Numbered from the stretch's first letter, positions 9,501 to 18,709 are shown. The stretch: DNA of 51,457 nt from Pseudomonas sp. GM48 (GCF_000282335.1 NZ_AKJM01000060.1:1-51457); one strand, 5' to 3'. Notes: generated by a model from the letters alone, not told the origin. A program made the numbers and translations.

Positions 9501-9531
9501 CACGGTGCTGGCCAAACCCGATAAGCGCTGA
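6505..9531 (+). CDS. mexW: RND efflux inner-membrane transporter, MexW-like (HAE1 family)
   Basis: A 1008-residue RND pump. The N-terminus MAFTDPFIRRPVLATVV is typical; the TM4 proton-relay segment reads LAIGLVVDDAIVVVENIHRH (two adjacent Asp), and TM10-11 contains LISKHGILIVEFANQLR. I placed the start at 6505, behind AAGGA at 6494-6498, rather than at an earlier in-frame ATG inside mexV. No outer-membrane factor gene follows. P. aeruginosa MexVW recruits OprM from another locus, and the same is expected here. A REPIN follows the stop. Confidence 0.92.
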   Translation: MAFTDPFIRRPVLATVVSLLIVLLGFQAWGKLPLRQYPQMENALITVTTAYPGANAETIQGYITQPMQQSLASAEGIDYMTSVSRQNFSVISIYARVGSNSDRLFTELLAKANEVKSQLPQDAEDPVLSKQSADASVLMYMSFFSKEMSNPQITDYLSRVIQPKLATLPGMAEAEILGNQVFAMRLWLDPVKLAGFGLSASDVTNAVRQYNFLSAAGEVKGEYVVTSINANTELKSAEAFGEIPLKVDGDSRVLLRDVARVEMGAENYDTISSFGGTPSVYIGIKATPGANPLEVIKEVRKIMPDLEAQLPPNLKGEIAYDATLFIQASIDEVVKTLFEAVLIVIVVVFLFLGALRSVVIPVVTIPLSMIGVMFFMQMMGYSINLLTLLAMVLAIGLVVDDAIVVVENIHRHIEEGKTPLDAAIEGAREIAMPVVSMTITLAAVYAPIGFLTGLTGALFKEFALTLAGAVVISGIVALTLSPMMCAFLLRHDENPSGLAHRLDVIFESLKRRYQSMLHGTLNTRPVVLVFAVIVLCLIPVLLKFTKSELAPDEDQGIIFMIANAPQPTNLDYLNTYTDEFVSIFKAFPEYYSSFQINGFNGVQSGIGGFLLKPWNQRSRTQMAILPEVQAKLGSIPGLQIFGFNLPSLPGTGEGVPFQFVINSANDYELLLQVVDRVKKRAKESGKFAFVHVDLAFDKPEVVVDIDRAKAAQMGVSMQDLGGTLATLLGEAEINRFTIEGRSYKVIAQVERPFRDNPDWLNNYYVKNTQGELLALSTLITVTDRARPRQLNQFQQLNSAILSGVPMVSMGEAIDLVRQIAREEAPPGFAFDYAGASRQYVQEGSALWVTFALALAVIFLVLAAQFESFRDPLVILVTVPLSICGALIPLFLGWSSMNIYTQVGLVTLIGLISKHGILIVEFANQLRKDKGLTAREAVEEAAAIRLRPVLMTTAAMVFGMVPLIIASGAGAVSRFDIGTVIATGMSIGTLFTLFVLPCVYTVLAKPDKR

Positions 9532-9543
9532 CGCAGAAAAACC

Positions 9544-9633
9544 TGTGGGAGCGGGCTTGCTCGCGAAGGCGATTGATCAGTCGACTTACTGGTTGAATGA
9601 CCCACCGCTTTCGCGAGCAAGCCCGCTCCCACA
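9544..9633. repeat. REPIN, family A
   Basis: Inverted GTGGGAGCGGGCTTGCTCGC cores around a variable centre, 13 bases after the RND pump stop codon. Confidence 0.9.
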
Positions 9634-9663
9634 TTGAATCGTGCATGTTTGGAAGTCAGGGCA

Positions 9664-9702
9664 AAAAAAAAGGCCGCGCATCAGCGAGGCCTTTCATTTG
9701 GG
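9664..9702 (-). terminator. terminator at the end of the minus-strand envelope operon
   Basis: Read on the minus strand, GGCCTCGC-TGAT-GCGCGGCC forms a stem (one bulge per arm) followed by nine T. It lies just beyond the stop of the small exported protein. Confidence 0.8.
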
Positions 9703-9713
9703 CTTCAATCGGT

Positions 9714-9941
9714 TCAATTGTGCGGCCTCAATCCCTGAGAAAGTCCGAACATGAACAGCAACAAATCATGATCGGGTTGAGTGGCCACGGATGCCTTCGC
9801 AACCCGTGGCAACGGACAATGTTCTTCTGCGCTTATCGAGCTGAGAACCTGGGGGCGTGGTTGCTCCCAGGCTGCCATCGCGATTGATGCAACTGCCAAG
9901 GCTCCTACCAGAAACAAACCTCGTGCAATTTCGAGTTTCAT
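9714..9941 (-). CDS. small exported protein of unknown function
   Basis: A 75-residue protein with a convincing signal peptide (MKLEIARGLFLVGALAVAS, cleavage likely after AMA) and a short mature part of about 50 residues with a single Cys. It lies 2 bases after the kinase gene stop and just before a terminator, so it is probably the last gene of the methyltransferase-inaA unit. I do not recognise a family. In P. putida a third gene follows inaA in the ColR-controlled cluster, but I cannot tell whether this is its orthologue. Confidence 0.6.
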   Translation of the reverse strand: MKLEIARGLFLVGALAVASIAMAAWEQPRPQVLSSISAEEHCPLPRVAKASVATQPDHDLLLFMFGLSQGLRPHN

Positions 9942-9943
9942 CG

Positions 9944-10657
9944 CTATAAACCCTTGATAGCGCTGCCAAACGCCGTCTCATAAAAGTAGACGAGCTTTTT
10001 CCAGTCTGCCTCGCTGAACGACGAGTGGCGACGCAATTGCTTCATGTCATGGGTAGAAGCGCGATAGGCGGTCAAGCGCTGTCGGCTTTTCTCCAGATCG
10101 ATCAGGGCAACTTCGACCTTGGCCGACTCGCCCTCACCCGTCACACGAACAAATACGTGCTTGACGTACATGCAGCCGTGCTGCCAACGGCCCTTGTGCA
10201 TACGGGCCAGGTTTTCAGCCAGGTCCTTGAGCACTCGGTCGTTTATGGCTTCACCATGGCGTTCGCGACCGCCACCGGCGTACCAGTGATCGATTTCCTC
10301 GAAGCCATCCAGCGACTTGGTGATCAGCAGGGCACGCCATTTGTGCACAGGATCGCGCTGTGCGCCACAGAAAACGATATGCGGTACCCGTACGCCAAGT
10401 TCGGTCACACTGGTGAGCGCATCACGCTCGCGCAGTACCGTAGGTCGGCCGAAAGGGTGCTGCCAGCTACGATGGATATGCCCGGTCTGGCGCTTGACGT
10501 AGAGCAACTGACCATCACTGCCCATCACTCGTTGAACGCCGCTTTCCCCTCCGCGACGGACGTTGGGTTCTTCTACCCATTCACCGCGCTGATTCCAAAA
10601 GTAATCGAAGCGGTCCTGGGGAGCGACTTCCGTTTCTGCTGCACACTGCACTGCCAT
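9944..10657 (-). CDS. inaA: InaA/WapQ-type lipopolysaccharide kinase
   Basis: A 237-residue protein-kinase-fold enzyme of the InaA/RfaP (Kdo/heptose kinase) family. Kinase-like features are LLYVKRQTGHIH (beta-3 Lys), HGCMYVKHVFVR (catalytic loop) and VALIDLEKSRQR (DLEK in place of DFG). The start at 10657 is preceded by AGAGG; upstream in-frame codons overlap the methyltransferase gene. It begins 4 bases after that gene's stop, so the two are co-transcribed. In P. fluorescens WCS365 the equivalent pair next to colRS (orf222-wapQ) is ColRS-dependent and affects the outer membrane. The exact phosphate acceptor is not shown by sequence. Confidence 0.88.
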   Translation of the reverse strand: MAVQCAAETEVAPQDRFDYFWNQRGEWVEEPNVRRGGESGVQRVMGSDGQLLYVKRQTGHIHRSWQHPFGRPTVLRERDALTSVTELGVRVPHIVFCGAQRDPVHKWRALLITKSLDGFEEIDHWYAGGGRERHGEAINDRVLKDLAENLARMHKGRWQHGCMYVKHVFVRVTGEGESAKVEVALIDLEKSRQRLTAYRASTHDMKQLRRHSSFSEADWKKLVYFYETAFGSAIKGL

Positions 10658-10661
10658 CCTG

Positions 10662-11333
10662 TTACCTCTTGCGTAATACGTAAACTCGCCACATCGCATA
10701 GAGCGGCAAAAAGTCCAGTTGTTCCTGGATGCGGAAACCCGCCTGCTCAAATTCTTTTTCTACGGTAGCGACCGGTAACACAAACCGGTTTTGGTAACCT
10801 TTCTGCCCTCGGGTTCTCTCCGAACGCTTGCGTTTCCAGGCCTTGAAGTTGCCATCAACCCACAGCGACAGGATCACGCTGTCACGGGAAACACGCTCAA
10901 ATTCGCGCAAAATAGTCATGCGATGCTCGGCTTCACCGATGTGGTGGAGCAAGCGCATGCAAAAAATGCTGTCGACGGCGTTGTTTGGCAAGGCAATGTC
11001 GAATGCAGAAGTGTGCAAGGGTTGTACCCGTTTCACCACGTCGGCCGGTTGCGCTTGGGTTGCGATCTTCAGCATGGACTCCGAGTTATCAGCACCGATG
11101 ATCACGCGGTTGGCTTTTTCCGCCAGCAAGGGCCAGAAACGCCCTGCACCGCACGGCAAGTCGAGGACCAGGCCAGGTTCGCCAGCCAGGGCCAGTGCCT
11201 TGCGCGCCAGTTGCTCGTCACGCCAATGGGACAATCGACGTCCGAAACCTTCCTGATGTTTGCGCAAATAGCGTTGCGCGTGTTGATCGTCGTATTTTTC
11301 GGAAAAATCGAGCTTGATCGGGCCATCCATCAT
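10662..11333 (-). CDS. class I SAM-dependent methyltransferase (Orf222/WarA type) of the ColRS cluster
   Basis: A 223-residue Rossmann methyltransferase: motif I VLDLPCGAGRFW, followed by VIIGADNSESML and FCMRLLHHIG. AGGAGG lies 5 bases before the first ATG; starting at the second ATG gives 222 residues, the size of WCS365 orf222. It heads an operon with inaA. The substrate is unknown; the genetic context points to envelope or LPS modification. A degenerate ColR-like motif lies about 65 bases upstream. Confidence 0.85.
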   Translation of the reverse strand: MMDGPIKLDFSEKYDDQHAQRYLRKHQEGFGRRLSHWRDEQLARKALALAGEPGLVLDLPCGAGRFWPLLAEKANRVIIGADNSESMLKIATQAQPADVVKRVQPLHTSAFDIALPNNAVDSIFCMRLLHHIGEAEHRMTILREFERVSRDSVILSLWVDGNFKAWKRKRSERTRGQKGYQNRFVLPVATVEKEFEQAGFRIQEQLDFLPLYAMWRVYVLRKR

Positions 11334-11400
11334 CAGGCCTCCTGAACTTCTGATAGCAACTACCTTAGGTTTCGCGGTGTTGGTGACAGGTGATCCGATT

Positions 11401-11416
11401 GTGAAAATTTCATTGT
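11401..11416 (-). promoter_or_regulatory. possible degenerate ColR box before the methyltransferase-inaA operon
   Basis: The minus strand reads ACAATGAAATTTTCAC. The 3' part TTTTCAC fits the ColR box core, while several upstream positions differ. It is placed ~65 bases upstream of the start codon. A weak match, supported mainly by known ColRS control of this operon in relatives. Confidence 0.35.
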
Positions 11417-11418
11417 AG

Positions 11419-11444
11419 AAAACCCTGAAGTATTACAGGGTTTT
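11419..11444 (-). terminator. inverted repeat after colS, probable terminator
   Basis: Perfect 9-base arms AAAACCCTG / CAGGGTTTT around an 8-base loop, 40 bases beyond the colS stop and upstream of the methyltransferase gene on the same strand. The arm itself supplies the short T-run, so termination may be partial. Confidence 0.55.
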
Positions 11445-11484
11445 ACATAATTGACAGGGGCTGCCGGGCGCCTGACTCAACTGA

Positions 11485-12759
11485 TCACGTTCGGGACAAC
11501 TCCACCTGAAAACGGCAGCCATTAGGCTCCATGGTTGTCAGGCTGACGCTCCAGCCCTGGTTTTCACAGATCCGCTGCACCAGTGAAAGCCCCAGGCCCA
11601 AACCCTCCCCGCGCTGTTCGCTGCCCCGAACGAATGGTTCGAACATCGCCTCGCGTTTTTCCTCGGGAATGCCCACACCACTGTCTTCGACCAGAAAGCC
11701 CGCGCCCGTCAGGGTCAGGCGGATGAAGCCCTGTTCGGTGTAGTGCAAGGCATTGCGCAGCAAGTTCCCCATCACCGCGTGCAGCAGCGTTGCATTGTAG
11801 CCCTTGGCCTCAGGCTCGCCCGGTTCGAAGATCAGCTTCAACCCTTTGCTTTCAATGGGCTCGCGCCACAGACCGAGCAGGTCCTCGGCCACCTGGCCCA
11901 GGGACTGCTGCGGCGACATGCTGGCATCTTCGCGCTGGGCACGGGCCAGCATCAGGAAGGTTTGCACCAGCTCACGCATTTCTTCACATGCCCGGGCGAT
12001 GCGCTCGACCTGGGCACGGCCGCGCTGATCGATACCGGGGTTTTCCAGCAACAACTCGCAGGAACTGGCCAATATCATCAGGGGGGTACGCAATTCGTGG
12101 CTGACGTCGCTGGTGAACAACCGCTCGCGGGTCAAGGCCTGACGCAAGCGCCCGAGGGTGGCGTCGAAGGCCACGGCCAACTCGCCCACTTCGTCGGCGG
12201 CATAGTCCGGGGCCAAAGGGGGGGCCAGGCCGAGCAGTTGATCGCGATGGCGCACCTGGCGGGCCAGCCGCACCACCGGCGCCATGACCTTGCGTGCCAG
12301 GACCCAGCCGAGAAACACCGCCAGCGCCAGGCTAAGTACGAAACCCACCAGCACCACGGCAAACAGCACCCGCTCACGCTCTTCGAAGTCGCTCTGGTCC
12401 TGCAACAACACGTAACGTCGGCCGTCGACGATTTCGACCATGGCGTGGTACGACAGGTTTTCACGGAACACTTCGTGGAAACCCGGCTCCAGATGGCGCA
12501 AATCCTTGGGCAACCTGAAATCACCTGGCCCGTTGCTGAAGTAGAACAATTGGTCCGGTTCGGGACGATGGCTCCAGTCCATGACATTGTCCATCAACAA
12601 CAGGCGCTGCAAATCGCCGCCCAGGCCTGCGGAAATCAGTTTTTCTTCCACCAGGTGCACGGTCGCCACGATGCCCATGGCAAAGGCACCCGCCACCAGT
12701 GCGCTCATCAGCGCAAAGGCAATGATGATTCGTTGAGCAAGGCTCTGCTTAAACTCCAT
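11485..12759 (-). CDS. colS: sensor histidine kinase ColS (metal-sensing envelope regulator)
   Basis: 424 residues: TM1 (~13-35), a ~95-residue periplasmic sensor, TM2 (~131-152), HAMP, HisKA with VSHELRTP, and HATPase with HAVMGNLLRNALHY, EDSGVGIP and GEGLGLGLSLV. The periplasmic part has Glu126-x-x-Glu129 in FEERERV plus His35, Asp57, Glu96 and His105. These match my recollection of the Zn/Fe(III)-sensing residues of P. putida ColS, so metal sensing should be conserved. The start at 12759 has GAGGG five bases upstream and overlaps the colR stop by 11 bases, indicating translational coupling. Confidence 0.93.
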   Translation of the reverse strand: MEFKQSLAQRIIIAFALMSALVAGAFAMGIVATVHLVEEKLISAGLGGDLQRLLLMDNVMDWSHRPEPDQLFYFSNGPGDFRLPKDLRHLEPGFHEVFRENLSYHAMVEIVDGRRYVLLQDQSDFEERERVLFAVVLVGFVLSLALAVFLGWVLARKVMAPVVRLARQVRHRDQLLGLAPPLAPDYAADEVGELAVAFDATLGRLRQALTRERLFTSDVSHELRTPLMILASSCELLLENPGIDQRGRAQVERIARACEEMRELVQTFLMLARAQREDASMSPQQSLGQVAEDLLGLWREPIESKGLKLIFEPGEPEAKGYNATLLHAVMGNLLRNALHYTEQGFIRLTLTGAGFLVEDSGVGIPEEKREAMFEPFVRGSEQRGEGLGLGLSLVQRICENQGWSVSLTTMEPNGCRFQVELSRT

Positions 12760-13432
12760 CACGGCCCTCAGCCAAGCGATACCCCACACCGTGTACGGTT
12801 TGCAGCAATGGCTTGGCGAACGGCTTGTCGATCACCTGGCGCAGTTGGTGGACATGGCTGCGCAGGCTGTCGCTATCCGGACAGTCATCGCCCCACAGGG
12901 CCTCTTCAAGAATTTCACGGCGCAGCACATGAGGGCTTTTCTGCATCAACACGGCCAGCAACTTCAGGCCGACCGGGTTGAGTTTCAGCAACCGGCCTTC
13001 ACGAGTGACTTCCAGGGTGTCGAGGTCATAGCTCAGGTCGCCGACCTGCAAGGTCCGCCGCCCGCCGCCCTGGGTTCGGCGCATGACCGCTTCGATACGC
13101 GCCGCCAGCTCGGACAGGGCGAACGGTTTGATCAGGTAGTCATCGGCGCCGGACTTGAAGCCTTGCAGACGGTCATCCAGTTGATCGCGGGCCGTGAGCA
13201 TGATCACCGGCGTTTCGCGGCGGGCATCCTCGCGCAGGCGTTTGCACAGGGTGTAGCCATCAATGCCGGGCAGCATGATATCGAGCACGATCAAATCGTA
13301 GTGCTCGGTGGCCGCCAGATGCAGGCCAGACAGACCATCCTGCGCGCAATCCACGGTATAGCCTTTGAGCCCCAGGTAATCGGCCAGGTTGGCCAGGATA
13401 TCGCGGTTGTCTTCAACCAATAGAATTCGCAT
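12749..13432 (-). CDS. colR: response regulator ColR (OmpR/PhoB family)
   Basis: 227 residues: a receiver domain with acidic pair EDN near residue 7, phospho-acceptor Asp51 (VLDIMLPG) and Lys in DDYLIKPF, then a winged-helix DNA-binding domain (RSHVHQLRQVIDKPF). It is the partner of the overlapping colS. ColR regulates membrane-lipid and LPS modification genes through a TTTTTCAC-type box; one lies between this gene and the divergent LTA-synthase-like gene. The start at 13432 was chosen for the standard MRILLVEDN N-terminus and the upstream GGAG. Confidence 0.93.
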   Translation of the reverse strand: MRILLVEDNRDILANLADYLGLKGYTVDCAQDGLSGLHLAATEHYDLIVLDIMLPGIDGYTLCKRLREDARRETPVIMLTARDQLDDRLQGFKSGADDYLIKPFALSELAARIEAVMRRTQGGGRRTLQVGDLSYDLDTLEVTREGRLLKLNPVGLKLLAVLMQKSPHVLRREILEEALWGDDCPDSDSLRSHVHQLRQVIDKPFAKPLLQTVHGVGYRLAEGRDGV

Positions 13433-13548
13433 GGGTATCTCTCCGTCCACAGTAACGGCCGTCGTGGCCCGCGCAGCTTAAGGCCAAGTGTGGCTCACGG
13501 CTAGGGGAAGGCTGTGCGTAGATCAATTCGCTCAACCAAAAGGTATGA

Positions 13549-13564
13549 TTGACAAGTTTTTCAC
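13549..13564 (+). promoter_or_regulatory. ColR box upstream of the LTA-synthase-like gene
   Basis: The sequence TTGACAAGTTTTTCAC fits the ColR consensus YYNASNNYTTTTTCAC, as I recall it, at every position except the eighth (G instead of a pyrimidine). It lies 70 bases before the start of the divergent envelope gene and ~115 bases from colR. Confidence 0.65.
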
Positions 13565-13634
13565 TATCGATTCACACGCTACCTACAGTGGGCAGTGAAG
13601 ACTGTCACGCGATTGATAATAAGGAATATAGAAA

Positions 13635-15584
13635 ATGGACTATTTGAAGACGGCCCCGGTGCGCTTTTTGCTGCTGATCAGCGGCACCTGGCTGGCAATA
13701 TTCTTTCTGACTCGAACAGTCCTGCTCCTCACGCATCTGGATGAGGCCGGAAGCGGCTTCCTGTCGGTATTCGGCATCGGCCTGCTTTACGACCTGGGCT
13801 TTATCGCTTACGCAGCGCTGCCCATGGGCCTCTACCTGTTGCTGTGCCCGCCGGCCTTGTGGCGCAGTCGCGGGCACCGCTGGTTTCTGCAAGGTCTGCT
13901 GACCGTCAGTCTGTTCGCGATGCTGTTCACCTCGGTGGCCGAATGGCTGTTCTGGGATGAATTCGGCGTTCGCTTCAACTTCATTGCCGTCGACTACCTG
14001 GTGTATTCCGATGAAGTACTGAACAACCTGTTGGAGTCATACCCGATCGGCACGCTGCTGAGCATCCTCGCCGTGCTGGCCGTGGTCCTGAGTCTTGTAT
14101 TGCGTAAAGCTTTCAACGCTGCACTTGATGCGCCGTTGCCGCCGTTTCGTGGCCGCCTGCTCAATGCACTCGGTTTGTTGATCGTCGCCGGCCTGAGCCT
14201 GCAATTGCTCAGCCAGGATGCCCCGCGTGCCCAGGGTGGCAACGCCTATCAGAACGAACTGGCGAGCAATGGTCCCTACCAGTTCTTCGCCGCGTTCCGT
14301 AACAACGAACTGGACTACCCGCAGTTCTACAGCACTTTGCCGGCGGCCGTGGTTGCCCAACAGATTCGCGCCGAACTTGCCGAGCCCAATGCCCGCTTCG
14401 TTGGCCAGGACCCGCAGGACATCCGCCGGCAAATCGATAACCCGGGCACGCTGCGCAAGCCCAACATCGTGCTGGTCACCATTGAAAGTTTCAGCGCCAA
14501 GTACATGGGTAGCAACGGCGACACCCGCAACCTGACCCCCAACCTTGATGCCTTGCGCAAGCAGAGCCTGTATTTCAATAACTTCTACGCCACCGGCACC
14601 CGCACCGACCGCGGCCTGGAAGCCATCACCCTGGCGATTCCACCGACCCCCGGTCGCTCGATCGTCAAGCGCGTGGGTCGCGAAAGCGGCTTTGCCAGCC
14701 TTGGTCAGCAACTTAACGCCGTGGGCTACGACAGCGTGTTTGTTTACGGCGGCCGCGGTTACTTCGACAACATGAATGCGTTCTTCAGCGGCAACGGCTA
14801 CCGCGTCGTGGACCAGAGCAGCGTCGAGGAGTCAGAGATTCACTTCAAGAATGCCTGGGGCATGGCAGACGAGGATCTCTACAATCAGACACTGAAACTT
14901 GCGGATACCGACTATGCCAAGCAGCAGCCATTCCTGCTGCAGCTGATGACGACGTCCAACCACCGCCCCTATACCTATCCGGACAACCGGATCGACATCA
15001 AGTCCGGCAACGGCCGTGACGGCGCAGTGAAATACACCGACTACGCCATCGGTCATTTTCTCGATCAGGCGCGCCAAAAACCCTGGTTTGACAATACAAT
15101 CTTCATCTTTGTCGCCGACCACACCGCAGGCAGCGCCGGTAAGGAAGACTTGCCCATCGCCAACTATCAGATTCCGCTGTTCATCTATGCACCGAAGCTG
15201 ATCGAAGCACGGGAAACTGCACAATTGGCCAGCCAGATCGACCTCGCGCCGACGTTGCTCGGGTTGCTCAATCTCGATTATGAATCGACGTTCTTTGGCC
15301 GTAACCTGTTGCAGGACAACCCGCTGCCGCCACGCGTCGTGGTCGGCAACTACCAGCACCTGGGGTTGTTCGACGGCAAGGACCTGGCGATTTTGAGCCC
15401 TCGCCAGGGATTGCGTCGTCACGATGCAGCGCTGACTGAAAGTCGCGAGTCCCGGTCCACTGCCGATGACCCGCTGATCACCCGCGCCATCACCTATTAC
15501 CAAACCGCCAGTTATGGCTTCAAGCAACAGCTGCTTGGCTGGAAGGCGCCCAAGGAGGGTGCCGGTCAAGTCGGCGAACGTTAA
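13635..15584 (+). CDS. LTA synthase-like membrane sulfatase-fold phosphotransferase
   Basis: 649 residues. Five predicted N-terminal membrane helices (first ~190 residues) precede an extracytoplasmic alkaline-phosphatase-fold domain. LtaS-type active-site elements are present: the metal Glu in VTIESFSAKYMG, the nucleophile Thr in GTRTDRGLEAI, and the Asp-His pair in FVADHTAGSAG. The family transfers phosphoglycerol or phosphoethanolamine from phospholipids; in Gram-negative bacteria relatives modify LPS or periplasmic glucans. It has AAGGA before the ATG and a ColR box upstream, and is divergent from colRS, so ColR control is likely (inference). The actual donor and acceptor are not known. 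Confidence 0.85.
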   Translation: MDYLKTAPVRFLLLISGTWLAIFFLTRTVLLLTHLDEAGSGFLSVFGIGLLYDLGFIAYAALPMGLYLLLCPPALWRSRGHRWFLQGLLTVSLFAMLFTSVAEWLFWDEFGVRFNFIAVDYLVYSDEVLNNLLESYPIGTLLSILAVLAVVLSLVLRKAFNAALDAPLPPFRGRLLNALGLLIVAGLSLQLLSQDAPRAQGGNAYQNELASNGPYQFFAAFRNNELDYPQFYSTLPAAVVAQQIRAELAEPNARFVGQDPQDIRRQIDNPGTLRKPNIVLVTIESFSAKYMGSNGDTRNLTPNLDALRKQSLYFNNFYATGTRTDRGLEAITLAIPPTPGRSIVKRVGRESGFASLGQQLNAVGYDSVFVYGGRGYFDNMNAFFSGNGYRVVDQSSVEESEIHFKNAWGMADEDLYNQTLKLADTDYAKQQPFLLQLMTTSNHRPYTYPDNRIDIKSGNGRDGAVKYTDYAIGHFLDQARQKPWFDNTIFIFVADHTAGSAGKEDLPIANYQIPLFIYAPKLIEARETAQLASQIDLAPTLLGLLNLDYESTFFGRNLLQDNPLPPRVVVGNYQHLGLFDGKDLAILSPRQGLRRHDAALTESRESRSTADDPLITRAITYYQTASYGFKQQLLGWKAPKEGAGQVGER

Positions 15585-15589
15585 CCGAA

Positions 15590-15623
15590 TCGCCCCGGGC
15601 TGATGCCCCGGGGCTTTTTCCTT
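15590..15623 (+). terminator. terminator between the LTA-synthase-like and PAP2 genes
   Basis: GCCCCGGG / CCCCGGGGC arms around CTGATG, followed by TTTTTCCTTT. It sits in the 54-base gap to the PAP2 gene, so that gene may depend on read-through or on its own promoter. Confidence 0.8.
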
Positions 15624-15638
15624 TGTTCAGGATCCACC

Positions 15639-16382
15639 ATGTCATCAACCGCTGTCCGCCCTGCCCCTCGCCCGCTCAACTTCTGGGTGTGCCTGGGCGT
15701 TCCCGCCGTTGCGGCGATCATTCTGGTGTTGCTCGAACTGACCTCACTGGACATGGACCTTGCCAAGCTGTTCTACGACCCGGTCGCGGGTGACTTCATC
15801 GGACGGCACAGTTACTTCCTGGAAAACATCCTGCATACCCGCGCCAAGCAGGTCGTCATTGCATTTTCGGTGTTCGCCATCTTCGGCTACATCGCTTCGT
15901 TCTTCATGGCCAGGCTCAAACCGCTCAAGCGCGAACTGGGTTGCCTGGTGCTGTCCCTGGGCCTGGCGACCTCCTTTGTCACGCCGATGAAAGCAGTGAC
16001 CGCGGTGCAATGCCCATGGAGCCTTGAGCAATTTGGCGGTCACGAAACGTACAGCGAACTGTTGAGCCCTCGCCCGCACACTGATAAACCGGGACGTTGC
16101 TGGCCCGGCGGCCATGCGGCCACCGGCTTCACTCTGTTTGCCCTGTTTTTCGTATTGCGTGACCGTCGCCCGCGCATGGCTCGTGCAGCGTTTGTCTTTG
16201 CCTTCGCCCTCGGCTCGGTGTTCTCCATCGGGCGGATGATGCAGGGCGCGCACTTCTTCTCGCACAACGTGTGGACGGCGGTGTTCTGCTGGCTGATTTG
16301 CTTGGGCTCGTATTACTACGTTCTGTATCGACCGGCGTTGAAGGCTGATCGCGAGGTGAATGCAGGACCGGTCAGCGCCTGA
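15639..16382 (+). CDS. PAP2-superfamily membrane phosphatase
   Basis: 247 residues with about six hydrophobic segments. PAP2 signature pieces are KAVTAVQCPW (motif 1 region), GRCWPGGHAATGF (PGGH in place of PSGH) and SIGRMMQGAHFFSHNVW (R..H). Such enzymes remove phosphate from lipid A, undecaprenyl-PP or other lipid phosphates on the periplasmic side. The position beside an LTA-synthase-like enzyme and colRS suggests lipid or LPS phosphate trimming. The start at 15639 follows AGGA; the upstream ATG lies inside the terminator. Confidence 0.85.
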   Translation: MSSTAVRPAPRPLNFWVCLGVPAVAAIILVLLELTSLDMDLAKLFYDPVAGDFIGRHSYFLENILHTRAKQVVIAFSVFAIFGYIASFFMARLKPLKRELGCLVLSLGLATSFVTPMKAVTAVQCPWSLEQFGGHETYSELLSPRPHTDKPGRCWPGGHAATGFTLFALFFVLRDRRPRMARAAFVFAFALGSVFSIGRMMQGAHFFSHNVWTAVFCWLICLGSYYYVLYRPALKADREVNAGPVSA

Positions 16383-16390
16383 CCTGACGC

Positions 16391-16416
16391 CATCGCGGGC
16401 AAGCCACACTCCCACA
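16391..16416. repeat. single degenerate REP half-element
   Basis: ATCGCGGGCAAGCCACACTC followed by CCACA is a decayed copy of one family A arm, lying just before a complete REPIN. Confidence 0.6.
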
Positions 16417-16433
16417 GGATTTACGCAACTCCC

Positions 16434-16523
16434 TGTGGGAGCGGGCTTGCTCGCGAAGGCGGTGGTTCAGACAACTTAATGGGTGACTGACACCCGGTCT
16501 TCGCGAGCAAGCCCGCTCCCACA
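16434..16523. repeat. REPIN, family A
   Basis: Inverted GTGGGAGCGGGCTTGCTCGC cores around a variable centre, between the convergent PAP2 and groEL genes. Confidence 0.9.
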
Positions 16524-16553
16524 ATGGATCGATGTGAACATTGAAGTCCGGGC

Positions 16554-16592
16554 AAAAAAAAACCCCGCCTGCTTTCGCAGGCGGGGTTTTTT
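16554..16592. terminator. bidirectional terminator at the 3' end of groEL
   Basis: Perfect 12-base arms AACCCCGCCTGC / GCAGGCGGGGTT with a TTTC loop, flanked by A-run on one side and T-run on the other. It serves groESL on the minus strand and could also stop transcription arriving from the PAP2 gene. Confidence 0.92.
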
Positions 16593-16612
16593 CGTACAGG
16601 GGTAAGGCTGGC

Positions 16613-18271
<1,659 letters not shown>

Positions 18272-18308
18272 TTAAATACTTTGTAGTAGCGGAAAATGAA
18301 CGGGGGTA

Positions 18309-18602
18309 TCAGCCTTCGATAACAGCGAGGATTTCGTTCTCGCTCATTACCAGCAGGTCTTCGCCGTCGACTTTCACAGTGTTGCTGCCGGAGTAAGGAC
18401 CGAACACAACCTTGTCGCCCACTTTTACGGACAGTGCACGCACTTCACCGTTTTCCAGTACGCGGCCGGTGCCTACAGCGAGGATTTCGCCGCTGTTGGC
18501 TTTTTCAGCAGCCGAACCTGGCAGGACGATACCGCCAGCGGTTTTCTTTTCTTCTTCGCTGCGACGGATGACGACGCGGTCATGCAGAGGACGAAGCTTC
18601 AT
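18309..18602 (-). CDS. groES: co-chaperonin GroES (Hsp10)
   Basis: 97 residues, [12 protein letters not shown] start, with the mobile loop ([14 protein letters not shown]) that docks on GroEL and the conserved [16 protein letters not shown] end. It is the first gene of groES-groEL and has GGAGA before the ATG. A sigma-32-like promoter is readable ~135-170 bases upstream. Confidence 0.98.
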   Translation of the reverse strand: MKLRPLHDRVVIRRSEEEKKTAGGIVLPGSAAEKANSGEILAVGTGRVLENGEVRALSVKVGDKVVFGPYSGSNTVKVDGEDLLVMSENEILAVIEG

Positions 18603-18709
18603 TGTCGATCTCTCCTAATTGTGGTTTTCATCGGCCGGTGTAGTCCCGGCGGGTTTAACAAAGTCCGGCGGCGCCGGTTGCGGCTCGTCAAGCGAACCGC
18701 GGAAGTCTG

